Numbered from the stretch's first letter, positions 44,196 through 53,612 are shown. The stretch: DNA of 64,000 bases from Stigmatella aurantiaca (GCF_900109545.1 NZ_FOAP01000006.1:62001-126000), one strand, 5' to 3'. Numbers and translations: made by a program. Notes: generated by a model from the sequence alone, not told the origin.

Positions 44196-44412
44196 TCGTG
44201 GCCTCCCCCCGGACGGGGCCTTCGCCCACGAGCGAGAGCGCCTGACGCGGGCACTCCCGCACGGCGCGCTCCATCTGGACGCGCAGCCTGGGCGTCACCT
44301 GCTCCGAGAGCAGGTGCAAGGAGTCCTGCGCATCCAGGAAGAAGGCCTCCGGCGCCGCGCGAACGCAGACCCCGTTGGCCTCGCAACGATTCTCATCCAG
44401 CACGATCTTCAT
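44185..44412 (-). CDS. Small ferredoxin, P450 redox partner
   Basis: 75 residues. The Cys pattern is NRCEANGVC near the start and ECPRQAL near the end; a fourth cluster Cys is replaced (VRAAPE), as in the [3Fe-4S] or divergent [4Fe-4S] ferredoxins that partner actinobacterial and myxobacterial P450s. The start ATG at 44412 precedes MKIVLDENRC. Translation overlaps the P450 start, so the two are made together. Confidence 0.9.
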   Translation of the reverse strand: MKIVLDENRCEANGVCVRAAPEAFFLDAQDSLHLLSEQVTPRLRVQMERAVRECPRQALSLVGEGPVRGEATNVL

Positions 44413-44439
44413 GGTTCCCCCCGATACCGCGAACGGCAC

Positions 44440-44477
44440 CACCGGCAGGGCGCCTGGTAGCGCAGGCCCTGCCGGTG
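44440..44477. terminator. Hairpin between the molybdenum-hydroxylase operon and the ferredoxin gene
   Basis: A perfect 12-bp stem (CACCGGCAGGGC/GCCCTGCCGGTG) with a 14-nt loop lies 14 bp after the stop of the 44492-46723 gene. There is no T-run. It may end the operon transcript or separate the two transcription units. Confidence 0.4.
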
Positions 44478-44491
44478 CTCAGCACCTCGTC

Positions 44492-46723
44492 CTACAACAG
44501 CTTGTCGAGCGTGATGGGCAAGCTGCGAACCCGCTTGCCCGTCGCGTGAAACACGGCATTGGCGATGGCGGCCGCGACGCCGACGATGCCAATCTCTCCC
44601 ATTCCCTTGGCGCCCAGGGCGTTGACGATGGCGTCCTCCTCGTCGACGAAGAGCACCTCGATGCCCTGCACATCCGCGTTCACCGGGACATGGTACTCGG
44701 CCAGGTTGTGGTTCATGAACCGCCCCAGGGTCTGATCGATGGCGGTTTCCTCCTGGAGCGCCATGCCAATGCCCCAAACGATTCCGCCGAGGATCTGACT
44801 CCGCGCGGTCTTCGGATTGAGAATCCGCCCCCCCGCGATGGCACTGACGACGCGGGTGACCCGCACCGTGCCGAAGTCCTCGTCCACCTTCACCTCGGCG
44901 AACACGGCGGAGTGGGTGCACCGGGTGTACTGCAGCTGCTGGGGGTCCGGGGTGGCCAGCACCTCCTCCTCGAGGCTGAGCACATCCCCCTGGCGCATGG
45001 CCTGGGTAATCGTCACGGCCTTGTCCGGCTCCGCCGTGAGCCGGAGGGCCCCACCGGAGAACGTCACGTCCTCCAGGCGGGCCTTGGCCAGCGGAGAGCC
45101 CTCCACCTTGCGGGCGAACTTGAACAGCTGCTCGCGCACCTTCTCGCAGGCCCGCTTCACGGCCGAGCCGACGGAGGACACCGTCCAGGAGCCCCCTTCG
45201 ATGGGCGCCATGGGCAGCGAGGAATCCCCCAGCTTGAACGTCACGTCCTGCACGCGCACGCCGAGCGTCTCCGCGGCGATCTGCGTCATGACCGTATAGG
45301 TGCCCGTGCCAATGTCGGCGGTGGCGCTGCTGACGGTGAGCTTCCCATCGATGCTCAGGACGGCCCGCGCGCTCGAGGGCTGCTGCATGGCGTCCCAGAT
45401 GCCGGTGGCCATGCCCCACCCCACGAGCTGCTTGCCCTCCCGCATCGAGCGCGGGGCGGGACTTCTCCGGGCCCACCCGAACCGCTCGGCGCCCTGCTCG
45501 TAGCAGGCGCGCAGCTCTTTGCTGGAGTACGGCTTGTCCTTGTTCTGGTCACGCTCGGAGTAGTTCTTGAGGCGCAGCGCGAGCGGATCGACTCCCGCCT
45601 TGTGGGCGAGCTCGTCCATGGCGCACTCCAGGGCATAGACGCCCAGGACCGCCCCCGGCGCGCGCATGTCCAGGGGCGTGTAGCAATCGAGCTGGGCCAC
45701 CTTGTAGTCGAACCGGAAGTTGTCGCACCGGTAGAGCATCCCCGCCCAGTTGACGACCACCTCGATGTAGTCCTCGAACCGCGATGTCTCGCCCACCGCC
45801 TCGTGGATGATGGCCTCCAGCGTGCCGTCCGCGGAGGCCCCGAGGGCCACCCGTTGAAGGGTCGCCGGGCGGTGGCCGAAGGTGAACATCTGCTGGCGTG
45901 TCAGCACCACCCGCACCGGGCGCTTCAGCTCGCGCGCCGCCATGACCGCCATGAACAGCTGGTACTGCGGCCTCAAGCCCGAGCCAAAAGCCCCTCCGAC
46001 GAAGGGCGACAGCACGTGCACCTGCTCCTTCGGGAGGTTGAACACATTCGAGACATACTTCTGGCTGTTCTGGACGCCCTGGGTCTTGTCGTAGATGGTG
46101 AGCGAGCCATCGTCCTCATAGATGACCGTCGAGGCGTGCATCTCCATCGGGTTGTGGTGCTCGACGGGCGACGCGTACTCCGCGTCGATCTGGACCGCGG
46201 CCTTGGAGAGGGCCTTGTCCGCATGTCCCCTGGGCTTGGGCGGGGGCTCGAAGCCGTCCTTCCCCTGGGAGGGCGCGTACGCCTTGCTGCGCCGGGCGTG
46301 CAGATCCGTCTCGTGCTCACGGACGTCGTACTCAATCCGGATGAGCGACGCGGCATGGCGGGCAAGCTCCAGCGTCTCGGCGACCACCAGCGCCACGGGC
46401 TGCCCACTGTAGAGAATCTTGTCATCCGCGAGCGGCCGGAAGGGCGAGCCCGAGGGCGCGTCATCATCCCGGTAGCTGCGATCGAACCAGGCCAGCCGGG
46501 GCCGGTTCTCGTGCGTGAAGACCTGCAGCACGCCCGGGAGCCCCAGGGCCTCGCTCGCGTCGATCTTCTGGATGCGTCCCCGGGCGATGGTGCTGGACAC
46601 CACCTGCCCGTAAGTCAGGCCAGGGACATGGAACTCCGCGGCGTACTTGGCCTCGCCCGTGACCTTGGCACGGCCATCGACACGGCTGACCGGCTGGCCG
46701 AGCGGCGTGGAGGAAGCCGTCAT
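44492..46723 (-). CDS. paoC: Molybdopterin-binding subunit of a PaoABC-like aldehyde oxidoreductase
   Basis: 743 residues of the xanthine-oxidase family. SRVDGRAKVTGEAKYAAE opens the N-terminal domain. GGAFGSGLRPQYQ, MRAPGAVLGVYALE and GSSVGSAVK bind the molybdopterin, and the catalytic Glu710 lies in KGMGEIGIVG. The layout matches E. coli PaoC/YagR, which oxidises aromatic aldehydes to acids. The ATG at 46723 overlaps the stop of the FAD-subunit gene by 4 bp (ATGA). It would work with the two subunits encoded upstream as an alpha-beta-gamma trimer. The symbol reflects family similarity, not proven orthology. Confidence 0.88.
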   Translation of the reverse strand: MTASSTPLGQPVSRVDGRAKVTGEAKYAAEFHVPGLTYGQVVSSTIARGRIQKIDASEALGLPGVLQVFTHENRPRLAWFDRSYRDDDAPSGSPFRPLADDKILYSGQPVALVVAETLELARHAASLIRIEYDVREHETDLHARRSKAYAPSQGKDGFEPPPKPRGHADKALSKAAVQIDAEYASPVEHHNPMEMHASTVIYEDDGSLTIYDKTQGVQNSQKYVSNVFNLPKEQVHVLSPFVGGAFGSGLRPQYQLFMAVMAARELKRPVRVVLTRQQMFTFGHRPATLQRVALGASADGTLEAIIHEAVGETSRFEDYIEVVVNWAGMLYRCDNFRFDYKVAQLDCYTPLDMRAPGAVLGVYALECAMDELAHKAGVDPLALRLKNYSERDQNKDKPYSSKELRACYEQGAERFGWARRSPAPRSMREGKQLVGWGMATGIWDAMQQPSSARAVLSIDGKLTVSSATADIGTGTYTVMTQIAAETLGVRVQDVTFKLGDSSLPMAPIEGGSWTVSSVGSAVKRACEKVREQLFKFARKVEGSPLAKARLEDVTFSGGALRLTAEPDKAVTITQAMRQGDVLSLEEEVLATPDPQQLQYTRCTHSAVFAEVKVDEDFGTVRVTRVVSAIAGGRILNPKTARSQILGGIVWGIGMALQEETAIDQTLGRFMNHNLAEYHVPVNADVQGIEVLFVDEEDAIVNALGAKGMGEIGIVGVAAAIANAVFHATGKRVRSLPITLDKLL

Positions 46724-47715
46724 GAGGGGTGCTCCATTCCCGCGGCCTGCGCCAGGGCACGGACCACCGTGCGCTTCGCCAGCTCGATCTTGAAGGTGTT
46801 GTGGCCAAACCCTTTCGCCCCGCGGACGATCGCCTCCGCCACGGGTTGGAAGCTCTCCAGCGTGGCGGGCTTCCCACGCAACATCGCCTCGGCCTCCGTG
46901 TCCCGCCAGGGCTTGTGGGCCACGCCCCCGAGCGCGAGCCGGGCCTCTTGAATCTGCCCCTCCTTCAAGTCGAGCGCGGCGGCCACCGAGACCAGGGCAA
47001 AGGCATACGAGGCGCGGTCCCGCACCTTGAGGTAGGCGTGATTCGCGGCAAAGCCCTCCCGGGGCAGCTCCACGGCGGTGATGAGCTCGCCGGGCTGTAG
47101 GTTCGTGTCCAGGTGTGGGGTGTCGCCCGGGAGCCGGTGAAACTCGGAGAAGACCATCGTGCGCTCTCCGTCCTTGCCCGTCACCCGGATGACCGCGTCC
47201 AGCGCCGCGAGCGCCACGCACATGTCCGAGGGGTGGGTCGCGATGCACTGGTCGCTCGTGCCCAGGATGGCGTGGATGCGATTGAACCCCTTCAGCGCGC
47301 CACAGCCGGCCCCCGGCTCGCGTTTGTTGCAGGGCGTGCCCGTGTCATAGAAATAGTAACAGCGCGTGCGCTGGAGCAGATTGCCCCCCGCCGTCGCCAT
47401 GTTCCGCAGCTGCGGAGAGGCTCCGGCCAGAATGGCCTTCGCGAGCAGCGGGTAGCGCCGTTCGACGTGCGGGTGGTAGGCGATGGCCGAGTTCGTGACC
47501 AGGGCGCCAATGCGCAGGCCCCCGGCCCCGGTCTCCTCGACTTCGCGCAAGGGCAGCCGGGTGATGTCCACCAGGTGGCTGGGGCGGGAGACGTTCTCCT
47601 TCATCAAATCGAGAAGGTTCGTTCCGCCGCCGATGAACTGGGCCTGGGGGTGCTGCGCCGCCGTGCGGACCGCGCTGGTGATGTTCTCGGCGCGAATATA
47701 GGAGAAGCGGTTCAT
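46720..47715 (-). CDS. paoB: FAD-binding subunit with extra Fe-S site, PaoB-like
   Basis: 331 residues of the FAD_binding_5/CO_deh_flav_C type: FIGGGTNLLDLMKEN and ATAGGNLLQRTRC contact FAD. A Cys-rich insertion (CYYFYDTGTPCNKREPGAGC, then SDQCIATHPSDMC) matches the additional [4Fe-4S] cluster of E. coli PaoB and 4-hydroxybenzoyl-CoA reductase-type subunits. It relays electrons from the Mo site via the Fe-S centres to FAD. Both ends overlap neighbours by 4 bp (ATGA), so the three subunits are translationally coupled. Confidence 0.88.
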   Translation of the reverse strand: MNRFSYIRAENITSAVRTAAQHPQAQFIGGGTNLLDLMKENVSRPSHLVDITRLPLREVEETGAGGLRIGALVTNSAIAYHPHVERRYPLLAKAILAGASPQLRNMATAGGNLLQRTRCYYFYDTGTPCNKREPGAGCGALKGFNRIHAILGTSDQCIATHPSDMCVALAALDAVIRVTGKDGERTMVFSEFHRLPGDTPHLDTNLQPGELITAVELPREGFAANHAYLKVRDRASYAFALVSVAAALDLKEGQIQEARLALGGVAHKPWRDTEAEAMLRGKPATLESFQPVAEAIVRGAKGFGHNTFKIELAKRTVVRALAQAAGMEHPS

Positions 47716-48203
47716 CGCCCCTCCCCGCCCTGGCGCGCGCCCATCGCCTGCTGAATCGCCGCGAGGATGTTGGGGTAGGCACCGCAGCGGCAGAGGTTGC
47801 CGCTCATCAGCTCGCGGATGTCCTCCGCGCTCTTCGCCTTGCCCTCGGCAATCAACCCCACGGCGGAGCAGATCTGGCCCGGGGTGCAGTAGCCACACTG
47901 GAAGGCGTCCTGCGCGACGAAGGCCTCCTGCACCGGGTGCAAGGCCTCGCCCTGCGCCAGCCCCTCCACGGTGGTGACGCTGGCGCCGTCCTTCATGACG
48001 GCCAACGTCAGGCAGGAGTTGATGCGCTGCCCATCCACCAGGACGGTGCAGGCCCCGCACTGGCCGTGGTCACACCCCTTCTTGGTCCCGGTCAGCTGGA
48101 GGGATTCGCGGAGAAGGTCCAGCAACGTGGTCCACGGGGCCACGTCCAGCTGCTTCTCGGCTCCGTTGATCTTCAGGGAAATGCGCTGCGCTGACGTCTC
48201 CAC
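47712..48203 (-). CDS. paoA: Two [2Fe-2S] cluster subunit, PaoA-like
   Basis: 163 residues from a GTG at 48203 with GAGGAGG upstream. The plant-type ferredoxin domain has GCDHGQCGACTVLVDGQ; the second, helical domain has QCGYCTPGQI and GNLCRCGAYP. There is no Tat signal peptide, unlike E. coli PaoA, so the complex should stay in the cytosol. It is the first gene of the three-gene operon; a separate maturation protein (PaoD/XdhC type) is not seen in the window. Confidence 0.9.
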   Translation of the reverse strand: METSAQRISLKINGAEKQLDVAPWTTLLDLLRESLQLTGTKKGCDHGQCGACTVLVDGQRINSCLTLAVMKDGASVTTVEGLAQGEALHPVQEAFVAQDAFQCGYCTPGQICSAVGLIAEGKAKSAEDIRELMSGNLCRCGAYPNILAAIQQAMGARQGGEGR

Positions 48204-48347
48204 GCGTACACCCTCCTCGGCGGTCCACCTGTCCCGGGCGCATTGGATAGTGCTCGGGAACGAGGGGGGTACCGGGGAAGACGCTCAGCGTTTCACGACG
48301 AACACGTGGCGGGGCTCCCGTGTGTCCAAGTGACGGATACACCACGG

Positions 48348-48369
48348 AAAAGCCCCGGCAGGTGCGGGG
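48348..48369 (-). terminator. Short hairpin with T-run after the C39-like gene
   Basis: Read on the minus strand, CCCCG and CGGGG form a 5-bp stem followed by CTTTT. It lies 15 bp after the stop of the 48385-49305 gene. Confidence 0.45.
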
Positions 48370-48384
48370 ACGGCCCGGCCGCGC

Positions 48385-49305
48385 TCAGACCTCGCGGCCG
48401 TAGGTCGCCTTGCCGCGGGAGCCACCGCCCGGGGTGTTGCCGAGCGTCTCGATGTGGTCGTCGTTCTCCTGCGCCAGCGTCGCCTCGTCCTTGGCGCCCT
48501 GGGCATTGTCGACCACGAGCATGCCGCCGCCGCCGTTCTTCTGCCAGCTGGCGTCCACGGCGGAGGCGAGCTTGTCGGCGCTCACCGCGTACTTGGAGCC
48601 CGAGGAGGGATCCTTCACCGTGTAGTTGCCCTGGGCATCCTTGCCATCCACCGTCACCCAGTGCGCGCTGCCGGGCTGCTGCGCATCGCCCGTGGCAAGC
48701 TTGTTGGCGTCCAGCTGGACCATCACCTTCTTGTCGTTGAGCACCGCGCTGTCCAGCGACTGGGCATCGACCTGGGACTTGCCATCCACCACCTCGAAGC
48801 CCTCATGCGCGAGCATGTTGGACATCTGGTGCGGCGTCGTCCCCGTGCCATCGGTGAACCGGTCCTCCAGCGAGTTCATCAGGTCGCCGGTGGGCTTGTC
48901 GATGTACTGGCCCTCGGACTTCTTCAGCTCGGCGACGGCCGCGGGCGCGCAGTTGTTCTCCTTGGTCTGCTTCACCACCTCGCCCGAGTCCTCCCAGGCG
49001 CTGACGCCCAGGTTCGGGTCTGGCAGCTCCCCGGTGGCCTCCAGCGTGGGCGCCTCGAGCGACGTGTCCAGGGGCTCGGACGCGGCCCCCGCGTACTTGG
49101 AGGCCCACTCGGCCAGGGCCTGAGGGGCCCGCTCGAAGGCATCCCGGAAGTGCGCGAGCTGGGCCCTGTTGGGCAACGAGGCCGCGGGCTGCACCGCGTT
49201 CTGAACCAGCGCGGGGACCTGGGTCCCAACCGCCCCGGCAGGAGAGGAAGTCTCCGGCTTGGCCAGAGGGGGTCTCGAGACGTTGGTGGGAAGGGTCACG
49301 CTCAC
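48385..49305 (-). CDS. C39-like cysteine peptidase-fold protein without signal peptide
   Basis: 306 residues from a GTG at 49305, with GAGGAG upstream. The first 110 residues are Pro/Ala/Ser-rich and probably unfolded. The C-terminal domain has the C39/papain-like layout: Cys119 in KENNCAPAAVAEL, His215 in GSAHWVTVDG and Asp232 in TVKDPSSGS. The spacing fits a peptidase_C39_2 fold. The absence of a Sec signal and the disordered N-terminus are features of type III or other non-Sec substrates, but no secretion genes are nearby. It is next to the FHA-sigma54 activator and may be one of its targets. Function is inferred from fold only. Confidence 0.65.
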   Translation of the reverse strand: MSVTLPTNVSRPPLAKPETSSPAGAVGTQVPALVQNAVQPAASLPNRAQLAHFRDAFERAPQALAEWASKYAGAASEPLDTSLEAPTLEATGELPDPNLGVSAWEDSGEVVKQTKENNCAPAAVAELKKSEGQYIDKPTGDLMNSLEDRFTDGTGTTPHQMSNMLAHEGFEVVDGKSQVDAQSLDSAVLNDKKVMVQLDANKLATGDAQQPGSAHWVTVDGKDAQGNYTVKDPSSGSKYAVSADKLASAVDASWQKNGGGGMLVVDNAQGAKDEATLAQENDDHIETLGNTPGGGSRGKATYGREV

Positions 49306-49354
49306 AGGGGTACTCCTCGCCTAAGGTCAGGGAAAGTCAGAGGATGTAGGGCTA

Positions 49355-49375
49355 CTTCCTCATTATCTGAGGAAG
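49355..49375. promoter_or_regulatory. Inverted repeat upstream of the C39-like gene
   Basis: CTTCCTCA-TTATC-TGAGGAAG is a perfect 8-bp inverted repeat, 50 bp upstream of the gene start and followed nearby by another TTTCCTC copy. It may be an operator for the C39-like gene or a weak terminator of the activator gene; it lacks a T-run on the minus strand. Confidence 0.4.
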
Positions 49376-49408
49376 CCGAAGAAAGTTTCCTCGGTCTTTT
49401 CCGATTTC

Positions 49409-50812
49409 TCATTGTCCCCGGGGACTCTTGTCGTCCGCGGAGGCCCCGGCCCTGTCCTCCAGGCCGTGCTTGCGCAGCAGCTTGCGCAGGTAGACCCGGT
49501 CGATGCCCGCCTCGCGGGAGGCGCGGGAGATGTTGCCTTCACACCGTTCGATCAGGCCCCGGAGGTAGTCGCGCTCGAACCCTTCGATGAGGCGCTCCTT
49601 GGCCTCCTTGAAGGGAAGGTCCATCTCGGTGGCGGCCCCCGCCTTGGGCAGCGGGGTTTCGCCTGAGAGCGCCTCCATCTCCGGCAGCGCGTCCTCGCCC
49701 AGGCTCACCACCTGCTCCACCACGTTGCGCAGCTCGCGCACATTGCCCGGCCACGGGTACTGGGCCAGCAGCGCCCGCGTCTGGTCCGACAGGGCGCTGG
49801 GAGGCTTGCCCATCCGCTCCAGCATGGTGTCGATGAGCAGGGGGATGTCGTCGGGCCGCTCGCGCAGGGGCGGCAGCGTGACGCGGAGCACCGCGAGCCG
49901 GTGGAACAAGTCCCGGCGGAACTTGCCCGCCTTCACCGCCTCCTCCAGGTCCACGTGCGTCGCGGTGATGACCCGGGTGCTCACGGTGCGGTAGTCGTTG
50001 GAGCCCACGCGCTTGACCTGGCGGCGCTCCAGCACGCGCAGCAGCCGGGGCTGAAGCTCCAGGGGCAGCTCCCCCACCTCATCCAGGAAGACGGTGCCGC
50101 CATTGGCGCGCTCGAAGGCCCCGGCCCGGTCGGCCTGGGCCCCCGTGAAGGCGCCCTTCACGTGGCCAAACAGCTCCGACTCGATGAGCGTGGGGGCCAC
50201 GCCCGCCATGTCCACGATGACGAAGGGCCCCTGGCTGCGCTGGCTCTGCTGGTGCAGCGTCTCGGCGCACACATCCTTGCCCGTGCCCGTCTCGCCCTGG
50301 ATGAGCACGTCCGCGCCTCCGGGGGCCATGCGCTCCAGCAGGGTGAAGGCCTCGCGCATCTTGCGGCTGTTGCCCACCAGCGCCCCGAAGTTGTTCTTCT
50401 TCGAGAGGAGCAACGAGCGCTCCCGGGTGTCCTCCGGCACCAGCTTGAGCTCCGTGGTGCCCAGGGTGATGACACTGCCCGGGCGCAGCTCCAGCTGGGA
50501 GAAGCGCAGCCCCTCGCAGAAGGAGCCGTTGCGCGAATCCAGATCGATCGCCAGCACGTGCTCCTCGCGGACCTCCAGCTTCAGGTGCTGGCGCGAGATG
50601 GTCTTGTCACTCAAGACGATGTCGCAGGTGGGCGCCTTGCCCACCATATACTCGGGGCGCGTGAGGGCATGGCTGCTGCCCGCCTCCTGGCCCGAGAGCA
50701 CCAACAGCTTCAACCGCACCCGGCCTGGCTTGGCCCGGCGAAGGGTTGCGGTGGGATCCAAAGATTCCTGCTCGTCGTCTTGAAACTCCGGCACGCTTCG
50801 GGATGCTAACAC
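49409..50812 (-). CDS. FHA-domain sigma54-dependent transcriptional activator
   Basis: About 467 residues from a GTG at 50812; a GTG at 50794 is possible. An N-terminal FHA domain (about 45-125: YMVGKAPTCDIVLSD, ISRQHLKLEV, DSRNGSF) reads phosphothreonine. The AAA+ domain has Walker A GETGTGKD, the sigma54-contacting KGAFTGAQ, and LDEVGELPLELQPRLLRVLE. A Fis-type helix-turn-helix ends the protein (EGNISRASREAGIDRVYLRKLLRKHG). It drives sigma54 promoters when the FHA domain binds a phosphorylated partner. A Ser/Thr kinase gene lies 43 bp upstream on the same strand, so the pair is a likely kinase-to-promoter relay. Confidence 0.93.
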   Translation of the reverse strand: MLASRSVPEFQDDEQESLDPTATLRRAKPGRVRLKLLVLSGQEAGSSHALTRPEYMVGKAPTCDIVLSDKTISRQHLKLEVREEHVLAIDLDSRNGSFCEGLRFSQLELRPGSVITLGTTELKLVPEDTRERSLLLSKKNNFGALVGNSRKMREAFTLLERMAPGGADVLIQGETGTGKDVCAETLHQQSQRSQGPFVIVDMAGVAPTLIESELFGHVKGAFTGAQADRAGAFERANGGTVFLDEVGELPLELQPRLLRVLERRQVKRVGSNDYRTVSTRVITATHVDLEEAVKAGKFRRDLFHRLAVLRVTLPPLRERPDDIPLLIDTMLERMGKPPSALSDQTRALLAQYPWPGNVRELRNVVEQVVSLGEDALPEMEALSGETPLPKAGAATEMDLPFKEAKERLIEGFERDYLRGLIERCEGNISRASREAGIDRVYLRKLLRKHGLEDRAGASADDKSPRGQ

Positions 50813-50855
50813 GCTCCCGCCCCGGGGGCACCTGCCAGCTTCCCGGGCTCCGCGT

Positions 50856-53612
50856 TTACCTGCGAGGCTTCCGCGGAGGGTGGGCAGGGCGGCGGGCGGT
50901 CTGTTGGGGGACCGACTTCAGCCAGGAGTCCACCTCGGCCACGCGGGCCTTCAGCCCGGCCTCGGCGAAGCGCTCGCGGGCATGGACGGCTTCGCCGCGT
51001 GCGGCCTCGGGCGGGTTGCCGGACAGCCAGAGCGCCCGGGCCAGGGCAAAGCCCGACTCCGCCAGCACATCGGCGGGCGCCGAGGCAAAGGAGACGGCCC
51101 GCTTCAGGGGCTCGATCGACTCGCGCGCCTTGCCCATGAGCAGCAGCGCCTGCCCCACGCCGTCATACGAATACTGGAGCCCCTCGTCATCCGCCGGGAG
51201 CGCCTCCTGCTTCAGCTTCAAGGCCTCCTCGGACGCGCGGAGGGCCTCCTCATGGCGGCCCAGCCCCATCAAGGACATGCTCACCTCGTCCAGGGCATCC
51301 GCGAACGCCACGCTCCGCTCGCCGATCAAGGCCTTGCGGATCTCCGCCGCCGCCTGCGCGTGCACCAGCGCCCGGGCGTAGTCCCCCTGCTCCCGCAGGA
51401 GCACGGCGAGCAGGCCATGGCGGTGGGCCATGTCCGGATGCATGGGCCCCACCGCGGCCTCGGTCTGCTTCAGGGCCAGCTCCAGCATCTCCTGGGCCCG
51501 CTGGGGCTCGCCCAGGTCCATCAGCGTCCTGCCCAACAGGAAGGTGTTCCGGGCCAGCTTCGGATGGCCCGGCTCGAGGACCCGCTCCAGCAACTGGCGG
51601 GACTGCATCAGCAGCGCCTGGGCCTCCTGGAAGCGCTCCTGGGAGATCGCCAGGTTGGCCTGGACGACGCGCAGCTCGGACTCCAGCTCCGGCTCGCCCC
51701 CCAGCCGCTGGAGCGTGGCCTCCGCGAGGCCGCCCCAGCTCGCCGCCTGCGGGAAGTGCCGCTGCCCGTCCTCCACGAAGATCAGCCGGTTGAGGATGGC
51801 GACCTTCAACCGGTCCGCGCGCCCCGCCTCGGCGTCGTAGACAGCCTGGGACAGGTTGCGCGCCGCCTCGGGAAGCTCCCCCAGCCGGTCCTGGGCCACG
51901 CCCATTTGCAGGCGCAGCTCCGCGATGAGGGGCAGGTGGCCGGTGGCCTTCACCGGCGCATCGATCTGCTGCGCGGCCTCCAGCGCGGCCGGGTAGCGGC
52001 CCGCGGTCACCAGGGCCTTCACCTCCGCGAGCCTGCCCTCCAGCCGCTCGATGTCCGCGCGCCGCACCGGATCCGACGGCAGCCGCTGCTGATCCGCCAG
52101 GGACTCGGCGTCCTCACACTCCTGCAAGGACGGCAGCGCGTAGGCCGCCTCCACCGCCTTCTCCACCAGGGCGGCATCCGCCTGCTCCAGCAGCCCCACC
52201 GTGGCCCGCATGTCCTTGCGCCGCCGCTCCAGGCAGACCACCCGCCGGGCCAACAGCTCCTCGGGCTGGGTGCCCTCCACGCGCGTGGCCTCGCACGCCG
52301 CGGTGCTCTGGTGCGCCCAATCCCGGGCGTAGCCATCCAGCACCTGGGCGACATGCAGGGCGGTCTCCCGCGCCAGGGGCCGTCCGGTGGCCACGAACGC
52401 CGCCTCCATCGCCTGCCGCTGGGCCGCGCCCCACACCTGCCCCACCAACGCCCCGGCGCCCGAGCAGACCTGGGACTGCTGGTACACGCCCCCCGCCACC
52501 ACCGCCAGGCCCACGCCCGCCGTGCACGCCGCCACGGCCCACTTGCGCCGCTGGAGCTGGCGCCGCTCCTGAGAGAGCGCCTCCAGCAACTGCTGCATCG
52601 ACGGGAAGCGCGACGCGGGCTCGAGCGACAGGCCGCGCATCACCACGTCCCGCACCCACGCGGGGACCTTCACATCGCGGGGGGGCTCCCGGATGATGTC
52701 CGAGGGTACCTGGGAGGACTTGGCCAGCCACGGGGTATTCGTCGGCCGCATCGGCTCGGTCTGCTCGGGCGCTGGCGGCTGAGCGCCCGAGGTCGCCGAG
52801 GCGTAGGACCGCATGCTCTCGGGCTCGAAGGCCCGCTGGCGGTAGAGCCCCCAGTAGAGCGCCACACAGAAGCTGAACTGATCCGAGCGCGCATCGAGCT
52901 CGGCGTCCCGGAACTGCTCCGGGGACATGTAGTTGGGCGTCCCCATCACCAGGCCCGTCTCGGTGAGGGTCGTCTCCAGCATGCGGTTCTCCGGGGGCAG
53001 CATCAGCTGCGCCTGCTCCGGAAGCGGCTCCTCCGTGTCCTCGCCCACCTTCCGCGCGAGACCGAAGTCGGTGACGAACACGCGGCCCGCCTGGCTCACC
53101 AGGACGTTGGCCGGCTTGAAGTCCCGGTGGACCAGCCCCGCCGCGTGGGCCGCCTGCAGCCCCTGGCCCGCCGCCAGGAACCGCTCCAGCACCTCCCGCC
53201 AGGACCGGGGCTTGGCCTTCAGCCAGGAGGCCAGCGTCCCACCGTCCACGATCTCCATGGCCAGAAAAACTTGGTCACCCCAGACGCCCACATCGAAGAT
53301 GGGGATGACGTTGGGGTGGGAGACGCGCGCCATGGCCTGCGCCTCGCGCAGCAGCCGCGCCCGGGCCTCCTCCGAATCCGTCCCGCCGTCCGGCCGCAGC
53401 AGCTTGAGCGCCACCTTGCGGTCCAGGTCCGGATCATACGCGGCGTACACCACCCCCATCCCACCCTTGCCCAGCTGCTTGAGCAGGATGTAGCGCCCCA
53501 CCTGGGACACGGGCGGCGCATCGTCGGGCGTCAGGGCCGGCCCGGAGCGGGCCGTATTCGGCACGGCGTTGGATGCACCCTTGCGCTCGCTCCGAGTGTT
53601 TCTCGAATTCAT
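50856..53612 (-). CDS. Ser/Thr protein kinase with C-terminal TPR domain
   Basis: 918 residues from the ATG at 53612. The kinase domain (about 35-310) has GKGGMGVVYAAYD, VALKLL, the catalytic VHRDFKPANVL and TDFGLARK, with GTPNYMSPEQF as activation-loop end. One transmembrane helix (about 360-380) precedes a long helical part that includes many TPRs (about 480-890), of the MalT/tetratricopeptide type often fused to myxobacterial kinases. It is co-oriented with the FHA-sigma54 activator gene, so phosphorylation of that protein, or of the kinase's own threonines as FHA ligands, is likely. The TPRs would sense or hold a partner. Confidence 0.92.
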   Translation of the reverse strand: MNSRNTRSERKGASNAVPNTARSGPALTPDDAPPVSQVGRYILLKQLGKGGMGVVYAAYDPDLDRKVALKLLRPDGGTDSEEARARLLREAQAMARVSHPNVIPIFDVGVWGDQVFLAMEIVDGGTLASWLKAKPRSWREVLERFLAAGQGLQAAHAAGLVHRDFKPANVLVSQAGRVFVTDFGLARKVGEDTEEPLPEQAQLMLPPENRMLETTLTETGLVMGTPNYMSPEQFRDAELDARSDQFSFCVALYWGLYRQRAFEPESMRSYASATSGAQPPAPEQTEPMRPTNTPWLAKSSQVPSDIIREPPRDVKVPAWVRDVVMRGLSLEPASRFPSMQQLLEALSQERRQLQRRKWAVAACTAGVGLAVVAGGVYQQSQVCSGAGALVGQVWGAAQRQAMEAAFVATGRPLARETALHVAQVLDGYARDWAHQSTAACEATRVEGTQPEELLARRVVCLERRRKDMRATVGLLEQADAALVEKAVEAAYALPSLQECEDAESLADQQRLPSDPVRRADIERLEGRLAEVKALVTAGRYPAALEAAQQIDAPVKATGHLPLIAELRLQMGVAQDRLGELPEAARNLSQAVYDAEAGRADRLKVAILNRLIFVEDGQRHFPQAASWGGLAEATLQRLGGEPELESELRVVQANLAISQERFQEAQALLMQSRQLLERVLEPGHPKLARNTFLLGRTLMDLGEPQRAQEMLELALKQTEAAVGPMHPDMAHRHGLLAVLLREQGDYARALVHAQAAAEIRKALIGERSVAFADALDEVSMSLMGLGRHEEALRASEEALKLKQEALPADDEGLQYSYDGVGQALLLMGKARESIEPLKRAVSFASAPADVLAESGFALARALWLSGNPPEAARGEAVHARERFAEAGLKARVAEVDSWLKSVPQQTARRPAHPPRKPRR

